Shown: positions 45,801-58,155 of the stretch, one piece after another
Position numbering within the stretch: the stretch's first letter is position 1
Layout of the letters: the number at the start of each line of letters is the position of its first letter
NCBI GenBank assembly: GCA_028753945.1
Contig: JAPNXP010000005.1
Coordinates: forward strand, 3,968,001 to 4,032,000
Source: Hexactinellida sp. DTS-2022
Lineage: Eukaryota > Porifera > Hexactinellida
DNA length: 64,000 nt
Direction of reading: 5' to 3'
Program-made: the position numbers and the translations under genes
Notes under the pieces: model-generated
The model's input: the letters and a program-made list of their open reading frames with translations, nothing else
Database searches by the model: none
Told to the model about the DNA's origin: nothing

Positions 45801-48248
45801 TTATTATTATTATCCTTCCGTATCCTCTCCACAGAACAGAGTTTAATTAACTAAGAACTGAAATTTTCAGGACAAGTGTCTCATGGGTTACAGATGTGCA
45901 CCTGGGGTCACGATTTTTTATTACATTTTTTTGGACACATTTTTGCACCTGTTTAATATTGAAACAGGAACAATAAATAGTACCCGAAAATTAAATTTAT
46001 ATGCATTCGATAGAGAATATAATTCTACACCTTTTCACAGTGCACGAATTTTCAAATTGTACTTAGTTTGTGCCACAATTGAGTTGCAAGTTTCCTTTGT
46101 TTACTAACACTTCAGTTCAATTGAAAGTGTTAAATCTAATTCTATTGTTTCAACTCGTTATTATTATATTGATTCAACTTGTGAGATCGAGTAGGCTTCT
46201 ATTTTCCAATTGAAAACTAAGATTCTACATTCCATAACAACGACAGATTATGTGATTATATTTCCTTCTGGAAGAATACTCTTACACTGTTAATATACTG
46301 ACGTAATTAATAATAATTAATTAAGTCAGTATATGACTTATATAGATGCTCCCAATTTGTTTATTAGGGGTTATCGAGTGTGCGGAATTGAAATTTGATA
46401 GCCAAATTAATTAATTAATTATTTATGACAAAATAATTAAACTTAATAAATATAAGTTGACATTGAAATTGGTGTTAAATTATAAATATTATTAATAATT
46501 ATTTATACTAATTAATTAAATATCATAAATCTCAGAGATCATAGAAGATAGAAACAAACTTTCAAATTATCAATTGGTCCTTATGGCACGTGCCACCTAT
46601 ACAAGTGGGTCTTGACACCTTGAGGTGATGATGACATCGTTAAAAAAATGTGTTTTTACAATTTTGCTAATTTGATATTTAAAATAGGTTAGTTGATGTT
46701 GGGTGATGACCCAACACTCACATAAAATATGCTGAGTCATCAGCTATTATATTCTACTCAAACTTGAATATCTCTAAAATGAAGTGAACTAAATGGAAAC
46801 TCCACCACTCTCAGGGTCGTAGCATTCTGAAACACCTTTCTGAAATAATTTAACACCTTTATAGTGATGATGAATTGGCGAAAAAAAAAATCCAAAATTG
46901 CAGCTTGCGCCGACAGCATGTTTCTTTGGAGGCACTATCAATAAGCTACCAACAAAATATAGTGCCACCAAAGGAGCATGCGTCGGCACAGGCTGCAATT
47001 TTGGATTTTTATTATTATTATTATTATTATTATTGGTCCGTATTGTCTCCACAGAACAGAGTTGTAATTACTAAGAACTGAAATTTTCAGGATATGTGTC
47101 TCATGGGTTACAGATGTGCACCTGGGGTCACGATATTATATCACATTTTTTTGGACACATTTTTGCACCTGTTTAATGTTAGAAAAAGAACAATAGATAG
47201 TGCGCGAATAATCAATTTATATGCATTCGATAGAGAATTAAATTCTACACCTTTTCACAGTGCACGAATTTTCAAATTGTACTTAGTTTGTGCCACAATT
47301 GAGTTGCAAGTTTCCTTTGTTTACTAACACTTCAGTTCAATTGAAAGTGTTAAATCTAATTCTATTGTTTCAACTCGTTATTATAATATTGATTCAACTT
47401 GTGAGATCGAGTAGGCTTCTATTTTCCAATTGGAAAAAAAGATTATATATTTCACAACAACGACAGATTATGTGATTATATTTACTTCTGCGAGAATATT
47501 ATTGCACTCTTAATATACTGACGTAATTAATTATAATTAATTCAGTCAGTATATTACTTATAAAGATGCTTATAATTTGTTTATTAGGGGTTATCGAGAG
47601 TGCTTAATTGAAATTTGATAACAAAATAATTAATTAATTATCCATGACAAAATAATTTAATTTAATAATTGTAAGTTGACATTGAAATTGGTGTTAAATA
47701 ATAAATAATATTAATTATTATTTATACTAATTAATTAAATATCATAAATCTCAGAAATCAAATAAGATAGAAACAAACTTTCAATTTATCAATTGGTCCT
47801 TGTGCCACGTAACACCTATACAAGTGGGTCTTGACACCTTGAAGTGATGATGACATCGTAAAAAAAATGTGTTTTAACAATTTTGAGAATTATATAATTC
47901 AAATGGGTCGGTTGGTTTTGGGTGATGACCCAAAGCTCACATAAAAAATGCTGAGTGATCAGCTATTATATTCTACTGAAACTGGAATATCTTTGAAATG
48001 AAGTGAGCAAAAACGAAATTTAGAACTCACTAAGGGTCGTTGCCTTTTGAAACACCTTTCTGAAATAATTTAACACCTTCGTAGTGATGATGACATGGCG
48101 GAAAAAAATCCAAAATTGCAGCCTGTGCCGACAGCATGTTCCATTGGAGGCACTATCAATAAACCACACCAAAATATAGTGCCACCAAAGGAACATGCGT
48201 CGGCACAGGCTGCAATTTTGGATTTTATTATTATTATTTTTATTTTTT

Positions 48249-49950
48249 CTCCGTAGACGGTGCCCTGGCCTGAGCTTTATAGTTGATGGGCTGAAACTTG
48301 GCATGTAGGTGCGTATGGACCGTCTAATTTGCACCTGGGGTTACGATTTTTTATTAACAAATTTTTGACACATCTTTAACACCTTTCAAAATTTGTCTGG
48401 TCCATAGCTAGAAAAATGTTTTACTAAACCCCCAAATTTTATTTCACATTTGGATTCACCATAAAATTCTGCGTCTGATGGGAGAATAAAATTTGTTAAA
48501 ATTGGTTTAATTTCTGCCATAGATGGGGGTTGAAATTCCTTTGTTTACTCAACACTTCAATTTCAATAAAACTGTGAAATCTAATTCCATTGTTTCAACT
48601 TGTAATAATTATATTGATTTAACTTGTTAAAGCTTTCACTTTTGTTTCAACTTGCGATAATTAAATTGATTCAACTTATAAATTCCAGCTGGCTTCTATT
48701 TAATTCTAGTATTACTATACAATGGATTAAATAAAATAATATAATATAAGGAATTTGTTGACTAAACTCAAATCACCGTGGATAACATTGCTAAAATAAC
48801 TAACTAATAATATAATTCATTATCAATACATAATGAATGAATGGCATTAAACTCTAGATGGTTTATGATAGAAACAAACTTCAAATTTATCTACCGTTCC
48901 TTGTGACTCGGACCAAATAACAAATGCTTCTTCACACCTTGGGCGTTGATGACTTGGCGAAAAAAAATCCAAAATTGCAGCCTGCGCCGACAGCATGTTC
49001 CTTTGGAGGCACTATCAATAAACAACCAACAAAATATAGTGCCACCAAAGGAACATGCGTCGGCACAGGGTGCAATTTTGGATTTTTTTTATTATTATTA
49101 TTTTTATTTTTTCTCCGTAGACGGTGCCCTGGCCTGAGCTTTATAGTTGATGGGCTGAAACTTGGCATGTAGGTGCGTATGGACCGTCTAATTTGCACCT
49201 GGGGTTACGATTTTTTATTAACAAATTTTTGACACATCTTTAACACCTTTCAAAATTTGTCTGGTCCATAGCTAGAAAAATGTTTTACTAAACCCCCAAA
49301 TTTTATTTCACATTTGGATTCACCATAAAATTCTGCGTCTGATGGGAGAAGAAAATTTGTTAAAATTGGTTTAATTTCTGCCATAGATGGGGGTTGAAAT
49401 TCCTTTGTTTACTCAACACTTCAATTTCAATAAAACTGTGAAATCTAATTCCATTGTTTCAACTTGTAATAATTATATTGATTTAACTTGTTAAAGCTTT
49501 CACTATTGTTTCAACTTGCGATAATTAAATTGATTCAACTTATAAATTCCAGCTGGCTTCTATTTAATTCTAGTATTACTATACAATGGATTAAATAAAA
49601 TAATATAATATAAGGAATTTGTTGACTAAACTCAAATCACCGTGGATAACATTGCTAAAATAACTAACTAATAATATAATTCATTATCAATACATAATGA
49701 ATGAATGGCATTAAACTCTAGATGGTTTATGATAGAAACAAACTTCAAATTTATCTACCGTTCCTAGTGACTCGGACCAAATAACAAATGCTTCTTCACA
49801 CCTTGGGCGTTGATGACTTGGCGAAAAAAAATCCAAAATTGCAGCCTGCGCCGACAGCATGTTCCTTTGGAGGCACTATCAATAAACAACCAACAAAATA
49901 TAGTGCCACCAAAGGAACATGCGTCGGCACAGGGTGCAATTTTGGATTTT
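48249..49950 (+). repeat. Two tandem 864-bp array units
   Basis: The unit starting CTCCGTAGACGG at 48249 recurs at 49113 with only scattered differences, including the hairpin A that closes each. The exact 864-bp register holds from start to end, so this is a recent tandem duplication within the array. Confidence 0.85.
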
Positions 49951-52900
49951 TTTATTTATTACTGTGCCGACTATACTATAGTATAGTGGCCCAGTTCTAA
50001 TCTTACTGCCTTTAATAATAATATTACTGTGCCGACCATACTATAGTATAGTGGCCCAGTATTAGAATTACTGCCTTTATTACTGTGCCGACTATACTAT
50101 AGTATAGTGGCCCAGTATTGGAATCACTGCCTTTATTTTTATTATTACTGTGCCGACTATACTATAGTATAGTGGCCCAGTTCTAATCTCAGTGCCTTGG
50201 TTAGTTATTATTATTTATCCGTATCCTCTCCTCAGAACAGAGTTATATTTACTAAGAACTGGAATTTTCAGGACAGGTGTCTCATGGGTTACAGATGTGC
50301 ACCTGGGGTCACGATTTTTTATTACATTTTTTTTGACACATTTTTGCACCTGTTTAATATTGAAACTGGAACAATAAATAGTACCCGAAAATTAAATTTA
50401 TATGCATTCGATAGAGAATTAAATTCTACACCTTTTCACAGTGCACGAATTTTAAAATTGTACTTAGTTTGTGCCACAATTGAGTTGCAAGTTTCCTTTG
50501 TTTACTAACACTTCAGTTCAATTGAAAGTGTTAAATCTAATTCTATTGTTTCAACTCGTTATTATTATATTGATTCAACTTGTGAGATCGAGTAGGCTTC
50601 TATTTTCTAATTGAAAACTAAGATTGTACATTCCATAACAACGACAGATTGTGTGATTATATTTCCTTCTGCTAGAATATTATTGCACTATTAATAGACT
50701 GACGTAATTAATTATAATTAATTCAGTCAGTATATTACTTATATAGATGCTTCCAATTTGTTTATTAGGGGTTATCGAGAGTGCGGAATTGAAATTTGAT
50801 AACCAAATTAATTAATTAATTATATATGACAAAATAATTTAACTTAATAATTGTAAGTTGACATTGAAATTGGTGTTATATTATAAATAATATTAATAAT
50901 TATTTATACTAATTAATTAAATATCATAAATCTCAGAGATGATATAAGATAGAAACAAACTTCAAATTTAACAATTGATCCTTATGCCACGTAACACCTC
51001 TACAAATGGGTCCTGACACCTTGAGGTAATGATGACATCGTCAAAAAAATGTGTTTTTACAATTTTGTGAATTCTATACTTCGAATGGGTTGGTTGGTGT
51101 TGGGTGATCACCCAACACGCACATAAAAAATGCTGACTCATCACTTATTATATTCTACTGAAACTTGAAAATCTTTGAAATGAAGTGAGCTAAAACGAAA
51201 CTTCCAACTCACTAAGGGCCGTTGCCATTATGAAACACCTTTCTGAAATAATTTAACACCTTCATAGTGATGATGTCATGGCGGAAAAAAAATCCAAAAT
51301 TGCAGCCTTTGCCAACAGCATGTTCCTTTGGAGGCACTATCAATAAACAACCAACAAAAATATAGTGCCACCAAAGGAACATGCTTCGGCACAGGCTGCA
51401 ATTTTGGATTTTTTTTTTCTCCGTAGACGGTGCCCTGGCCAGAGCTTTATAGTTGATGGGCTTAAACTTTGCATGTAGGTGCGATGGGACCGTCTAATTT
51501 GCACCTGGGGTAACGATTTTTGATTAAGAAATTTTTGACACATCTTTAACACCTTTCAAAATTTGTCTGGTCCATAACACAAAATATGTTTTACTAAACC
51601 CCCAAATTTTATTTCACATTTGGATTCACCATAAAATTCCGCGTCTGATGGGAGAAGAAAACTTTCAATAAAGAGTTTTATTTCTGCCATAAATGGGGGT
51701 TGAAATTTCTTTGTTTACTCACACTTCAGTTTCAGTATAACTGTTAAATCTAATTCCATTGTTTCAACTTGTAATAATTATATTGATTTAACTTGTTAAA
51801 TCTTACTCTATTGATTCAACTTGCGATAATTAAATTGATTTAACTTATAAATTGCAGCTGGCTTCTATTTAATTTACCATACAATGGATTAAATAAAATA
51901 ATATAATATAAGGAATTTGTTGACTTAATTCAACTCAACCGTGGATAACAACAATGCTAAGATAAATAACTAATAATATAATTTATTATCAATACATAAT
52001 GAATGAATGGCATCAAACTCAAGATGGTTTTAGATAGAAACAAACTTCAAATTTATCTACCGTTCCTTGTGACTCGGACCAATTAACAAATGGTTCTTCA
52101 CACCTTGGAAGTTGATGACTTGGCGAAAAAAAATCAAAAATTGCAGCCTGCGCCGACAGCATGTTCCTTTGGAGGCACTATCAATAAACCACCAACAAAA
52201 TATAGTACAACCAAAGGAACATGCGTCGGCACAGGCTGCAATTTTGGATTGTTTTATTTTTATTATTTCTCCGTAGCAGGTGCCCTGGCCACACCTGTAT
52301 ACATTGAGGGCTGATACTTGGCATGTAGCTTCGGAGTGACCGTCTAATTTGCACCTGGGGCTACGATTATCTATCAAATAATTTTAACACCTATTTAAAC
52401 TAATTATGGCTCATAACATGAAATAATTAATATTGAGTTTGATAAAATTTACATGTACGGATAGAGAATTAAATTCTACACCTTTTGGCAATTCAAAAAT
52501 GTTCAATTTAGCCTAGGTTTGTGCCATATTTGGGGTGCCAATCCCCTGTGTTTCCTCACACTTGAGATTCAGTAAAACTGTTAAATCTAATTCTACTGTT
52601 TCAACTTGTAATAATTATATTGATTTAACATGTTAAATCCTACTCTATTGTTTCAACTTGTGATAATTATATTTATTTAACTTGTTAAATCTTACTCTAT
52701 TGATTCAACTTGCGATAATTATATTGATTGAACTTATAACTTCCAGCTGGCTTCTATTTAATTGTAGTATTACTATACAAGGAATAAATAAAATAATATA
52801 ATATATGGAATTTGTTGACTCTACTCAACTCACCGTGGATAACATTGATAAAATAAATAACTGATAATATAATTTATTATCAATACATAATGAATGAATG

Positions 52901-55900
52901 GCATTAAACTCAAGATGGTTTATGATAGAAACAAAAATCAAATTTATCTGCCGTTCCTTGTGACAAGGACCAATTAACAAATGGTTCTTCACACCTTGGG
53001 CGTTGATGACTTGGCGGAAAAAAATCCAAAATTGCAGCCTGCGCCGACAGCATGTTCCTTCGGAGGCACTATCAATAAACCACCAACAAAATATAGTGCC
53101 ACCAAAGGAACATGCGTCGGCACAGGCTGCAATTTTGGATTTTTTTATTATTATTATTACTGTGCCGACTATACTATAGTATAGTGGCCCAGTTCTAATC
53201 TTAGTGCTTTGGTATATTATTACTGTGCCGACTATACTATAGTATAGTGGCCCAGTTCTAATCTCACTGCCTTTATTTTTTACTGTGCCGACTATACTAT
53301 AGTATAGTGGCCCAGTATTGGAATCACTGCCTTTATTATTATTATTATTATTTTTATTATTTTTTCTCCGTAGACGGTGCCCTGGCCTGAGCTTTATAGT
53401 AGATGGGCTGAAACTTGGCATGTAGGTGCGTATGGACCGTCTAATTTGCACCTGGGGTTACGATTTTTGATTAACGAATTTTTGACACATCTTTAACACC
53501 TTTCAAAATTTGTCTGGTCCATAACTCAAAAAATGTTTTACTAAACTCCCAAATTTTATTTCACATTTGGATTCACCATTAAATTCTGCCTCAGATGGGA
53601 GTCGAATATTTTCAAAAATATGTTTAATTTCTGCCATAAATGGGGTTTGAAATTTCTTTGTTTACTCACACTTCAATTTCAGTAAAAGTGTTAAATCTAA
53701 TTCTATTGTTTCAACTTGTAATAATTATATTGATTTAACTTGTTAAATCTTACTCTATTGTTTCAACTTGAGATAAATATATTGATTCAACTTATAAATT
53801 CCAGCTGGCTTCTATTTAATTGTAGTATTACTATACAATGGATTAAATAAAATATAATGATATAAGGAATTTGTTGACTAAACTCAAATCACCGTGGATA
53901 ACATTGCTAAAATAAATAACTAATTATTTAATTTATTATCAATAAGTAATGAATGAATGGCATTAAACTAAAGATGGTTTATGATAGAACCGTTAAGATT
54001 TTACATACCACAACAACGACAGATTATGTGATTATATTTACTTCTGCGTTAATATTATTGCACTGTTAATATACTGACGTAATTAATTATAATTAATTCA
54101 GTCAGTATATGACTTATATAGATGCTTCCAATTTGTTTATTAGGGGTTATCGAGTGTGCGGAATTGAAATTTGATGGACAAATTAATTAATTTATTATTT
54201 ATGACAAAATAATTAAACTTAATAAATATAAGTTGACATTGAAATTGGTGTTAAATTATAAATAATATTAATAATTATATATACTAATTAATTAAATATC
54301 ATAAATCTCAGAGATCATAGAAGATAGAAACAAACTTTCAATTTATCAATTGGTCCTTATGGCACGTGCCACCTATACAAGTGGGTCTTGACACCTTGAG
54401 GTGATGATGACATCGTTAAAAAAATGTGTTTTTACAATTTTGTTAATTCGATATTAAAAATGGGTTAGTTCATGTTGGGTGATGACCCAACACTCACATA
54501 AAAAATGCTGAGTCATCAGTTGTTATATTCTACTCAAACTTGAATATCGCTAAAAGGAAGTGAACTAAAACGAAACTTCCACCACTCTAAGGGTCGATGC
54601 CTTCTGTAACACCTTTTTGAAATGATTTAACACCTTTATAGTGATGATGACTTGGCGAAAAAAAAATCCAAAATTGCATCCTGTGCCGACAGCATGTTCC
54701 ATTGGAGGCACTATCAATAAACCACCAACAAAATATAGTGCCACCCAAGGAACATGCGTCGGCACAGGATGCAATTTTGGATTTTTTTTTTTTTTTTTCT
54801 CCGTAGACGGTACCCTGGCCAGAGCTCTATAGTTGATGGGCTGAAACTTGGCATGTAGGTGCGGTGGGACCGTCTAATTTGCACCTGGGGTTACGATTTT
54901 TTATTAAGAAATTTTTGACACATCTTTAACACCTTTCAGATTTTGTCTGGTCCATAACTCAAAATATGTTTTACTAAACCCGAAAATTTTATTTCATATT
55001 TGGATTCCCCATAAAATTCTGCGTCTGATGGGAGAAGAAAACCTTCAAAAAAGGTTTTATTCCTGCCATTAATGGGGGTTGAAATTTCCTTTGTTTACTA
55101 ACACTTCAGTTCAGTTGAAAGTCTTAAATCTAATTCTATTGTTTCAACTTGTGATTATTATATTGATTCAACTTGTGAGATCGAGTAGGCTTCTATTTTC
55201 CAATTGAAAACTAAGATTATAGATTTCAATAACAACGACAGATTATGTGATTATATTTACTTCTGCAAGAATACTCTTGCACTGTTAATATACTGACGTA
55301 ATTAATTATAATTAATTAAGTCAGTATATGACTTATATAGATGCTCCCAATTTGTTTATTAGGCGTTATCGAGTGTGCGGAATTGAAATTTGATAGCCAA
55401 ATAAATTAATTTATTATTTATGACAAAATAATCAAACTTTATAAATATAAGTTGACATTGAAATTGGTGTTAAATTATAAATAATATTAATAATTATTTA
55501 TACTAATTAATTAAATATCATAAATCTCAGAGACTATAGAAGATAGAAACAAACTTTCAATTTATCAATTGGTCCTTATGGCACGTACCACCTATACAAG
55601 TGGATCTTGACACCTTGAGGTGATGATGACATTGTTAAGAAAATGTGTTTTTACAATTTTGTTAATTCGATATTTAAAATGGGTCAGTTGATGTTGGGTG
55701 ATGACCCAACACTCACATAAAAAATGCTGAGTCATCAGCTATTATATTCTACTCAAACTTGAATATCTCTAAAATTATATGAACTAATTGGAATCTTCCA
55801 CCACTCTAAGGGTCGATGCCTTATGTAACACCTTTTTGAAATAATTTAACACCTTCATAGTGATGATGACATGGCGAAAAAAAAATCCAAAATTGCAGCC

Positions 55901-57137
55901 TGCGCCGACAGCTTCTTTTGGAGGCACTATCAATAAACAACCACCAAAATATAGTGCCACCAAAGGAACATGCGTCGGCACAGGCTGCAATTTTGGATTT
56001 TTTTTTATCCGTAGCCACTCCACAAAACAGAGTTTTATTAATTAAGAGCCCAAATATTTAGGATGGGTGTCTCATGGGTTACAGATGTGCACCTGGGGTT
56101 ACGATTATTGATTAACAAATTTTGGACACATCTTTAACAACTTTCAAATTTTGTCGGGTCTATAACTCAAAAAATGTTCTACTAAACCCCCAATTTTTAT
56201 TTCACCATTGGACTCATCATAAAATTCTGCGTCTGATGGGAGGAGAAATTTTTTAATAATGGGTTTAACTTCTGCCAAAATGGGGGTTGAAATTTCTTTG
56301 TTTACTAAACACTTCAATTTCAGTAAACTGTGAAATTTAATTCCATTGTTTGAACTTGAAAGAATTATATTGATTTAACTTGTTAAAACTTACTCTATTG
56401 TTTCAACTTGGGATAAATATATTGATTTAACTTATAAATTCCAGCTAGCTTCTATTTAATTATAGTATTATTAAACAATGGATTAAGTAAAATAATTTAA
56501 TAAAAGGAATTTGTTGACTCAACTCAACCAACCGTGGATAACATTGCTAAAATAAATAACAAATAAAATAACTTATTATCAATACATAATGAATGAATGA
56601 CATTAAACTCAAGATGGTTTATGATAGAAACAAACTTCAAATTTATCTACCGTTCCTTGTGACTCCGACCAATTAACAAATGGTTCTTCACACCTTGGGC
56701 GTTGATGACTTATCGAAAAAAATCCAAAATTGCAGCCTGCGCCGACAGCATGTTCTTTTGGAGGCACTATATAAACAACCAACAAAATATAGTGCCACCA
56801 AAGGAACATGCGTCGGCACAGCTGCAATTTTGGATTTTTTATTATTACTGTGCCGACTATACTATAGTATAGTGGCCCAGTATTGGTCTTAGTGCTTTGG
56901 TTAGTTATTATTATTATTACTGTGCCGACTATACTATAGTATAGTGGCCCAGTTCTAATCTCAGTGCCTTGGTTAGTTATTATTATTAGTCCGTATTCTC
57001 TCCACAGAACAGAGTTTAATTAACTAAGAGCCCAAATTTTCTTGATATGTGTCTCATGGGTTACAGATGTGCACCTGGGGTGCACATTATTATTATCTGT
57101 TATTCCCCTTTAGGTTTTTCTCTATGAGACAGTCAAG

Positions 57138-57353
57138 ATGGAGTATGTGTGTAAGACCTGTCTCATTAATATCAAAGATGGCAGAGTCCCTAAGATAGCG
57201 TTATGCCGTGGCTTGTCTTTCCCTGAGATCCCTCCTGAGCTAACTGGTCTGACTGTGATTGAACAGAGACTGGTATCTCCCAGACACGAGTTCATGAACA
57301 TCAGATCTCTGGGCAGGGAGAGACAGCACGGACTGCAATGGCATGGTTGTTAA
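57138..57353 (+). CDS. Helitron protein, N-terminal Cys region (fragment)
   Basis: This fragment starts MEYVCKTCLINIKDGRVPKI and has the CxxC, GxxP and PPELTGLTVIEQRLV words of the N-terminal region of Helitron transposases, which precedes the phrase VVNVP in the next frame. The change of frame at about 57335 (GLQWHG versus expected continuity into MVVNVP) is a one-base shift, so this is not a separate gene. A preceding CCCCTTTAG at 57106-57114 could be a splice acceptor of an upstream exon that is missing or lies in the array. The start Met is therefore arbitrary. Confidence 0.75.
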   Translation: MEYVCKTCLINIKDGRVPKIALCRGLSFPEIPPELTGLTVIEQRLVSPRHEFMNIRSLGRERQHGLQWHGC

Positions 57354-57965
57354 TGTTCCTATAGACGTAGATAAGACTGTTAATCAGTTACCTAGGACGT
57401 TCTTACAGTCCCAAACCATTCAGTTACAATTGTTTCGTAAGTTATCGTTCGCGAAACCTTATTTATACGAAACGATAAGACCGAATGTAGTGTTAGAAGC
57501 AGCTCTCTATCTCTCTACCACTGAGCTCTTCAAGCTAGAGAAGGTAGTAGTTTCAGAGAACTGGGTTAACTCTGTAACACGAACTGGTACTGGTAATGTT
57601 AATTTTATTGTTAACCCGAATGACGAGCCTTGTGATATAGTTGTAGATGAAGAACAAGAGGATCCTGAGACTGTTCCTGCTATTGAGGAGCTCTTCGATA
57701 ACCTTGAGGAGTTGTTGAAGGAGATTGATGATTGGGATGAGACCAAGGATGATCTCCCCATTAACCCTGGTTCTCTAGACACACTGCTGCTGTCTAATGA
57801 GAACCTCTTAATGAAATTGGCTCCTGGGGAAGGGAGGAAGCCTCTGTACTTAACCACGGATAAGTTTATAGAGGAACTAGCTTACCCTTGTGTGTTTGCT
57901 GGTCTCAAGAGAGACTTACCTGAGGACTTGTCTATCCTCAAGAAATCAAAGTCTGACATCTTGAG
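57343..57965 (+). CDS. Helitron protein, exon upstream of the intron
   Basis: It continues the N-terminal region: MVVNVPIDVDKTVNQLPRTF, KLSFAKPYLYETIRPNVVLE, an acidic stretch (IVVDEEQEDPETVPAIEELF), and the conserved block LAPGEGRKPLYLTTDKFIEE followed by YPCVFAG. All are recognisable Helitron pre-Rep words. The open frame formally runs on to 58056, but its last 30 residues are hydrophobic and unlike the family. Splicing at 57965 to 58156 restores the family sequence SDILR-YDRR, so the true exon end is taken as 57965. Confidence 0.85.
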
Positions 57966-58155
57966 GTTAGTTATACTATTAATAGCACTTATAATCTCAA
58001 TCTCTACTATATACATAATTAGTTACTCAACCATGGATATTCTTAAAGTTGAATGACTATGTTATATCCATGGTCCAATAACATATTTGTTTATTTAAAT
58101 TACAATTAACTAAGTTTCAACATAATTTTCAAATCTTCTAACGAGACTTCCCTAG
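57966..58155 (+). other. Probable spliceosomal intron in the Helitron gene
   Basis: The donor is GAG/GTTAGT at 57966. The acceptor CTTCCCTAG ends at 58155, with a branch-point-like TTCTAAC at 58136-58142. The 190-bp segment is richer in A/T than its flanks and contains CCATGGATAT and its mirror. Joining the exons keeps phase and gives ILR-YDRRCSTN, matching the Arg-rich DRR motif expected before Rep. The alternative is a small insertion with chance splice-like borders. Confidence 0.75.

Larger units (their letters stand above)
43740..57095 (+). repeat. Complex repeat array, plus-oriented 13-kb block
   Basis: Hairpin A occurs near 45325, 46888, 48108, 48966, 49827, 51291, 52132, 53026, 54664, 55886 and 56724. 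Palindrome B clusters lie at 43750-44010 (four), 45454-45800 (six), 49965-50210 (four), 53158-53340 (three) and 56846-56985 (two). Spacer units start either CTCCGTAGACGG (about 0.7 kb) or CACAGAACAGAGTT (about 1.07 kb) and end at the next hairpin A. ATT microsatellites mark the junctions. There is no conserved open frame. The longest predicted proteins here, up to 208 aa, are translations of hairpins and ATT runs. Confidence 0.88.

Noticed and set aside
43750..50210. Regularly spaced palindromes resembling a CRISPR array
   Set aside because: The spacers between palindrome B copies are repeats of two linker types, not unique sequences; the context is eukaryotic and no cas-like gene is present.
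52825..53451. A 208-aa minus-strand frame and many 60-100-aa frames recurring through 15-25 and 44-57 kb
   Set aside because: They translate hairpin A, palindrome B and ATT runs; the same peptides recur in every copy and on both strands, so they reflect palindromes and not genes.
57966..58056. A hydrophobic C-terminal tail read as a membrane segment of a separate 237-aa protein
   Set aside because: It is better explained as translation of intron sequence; splicing restores the family motif.
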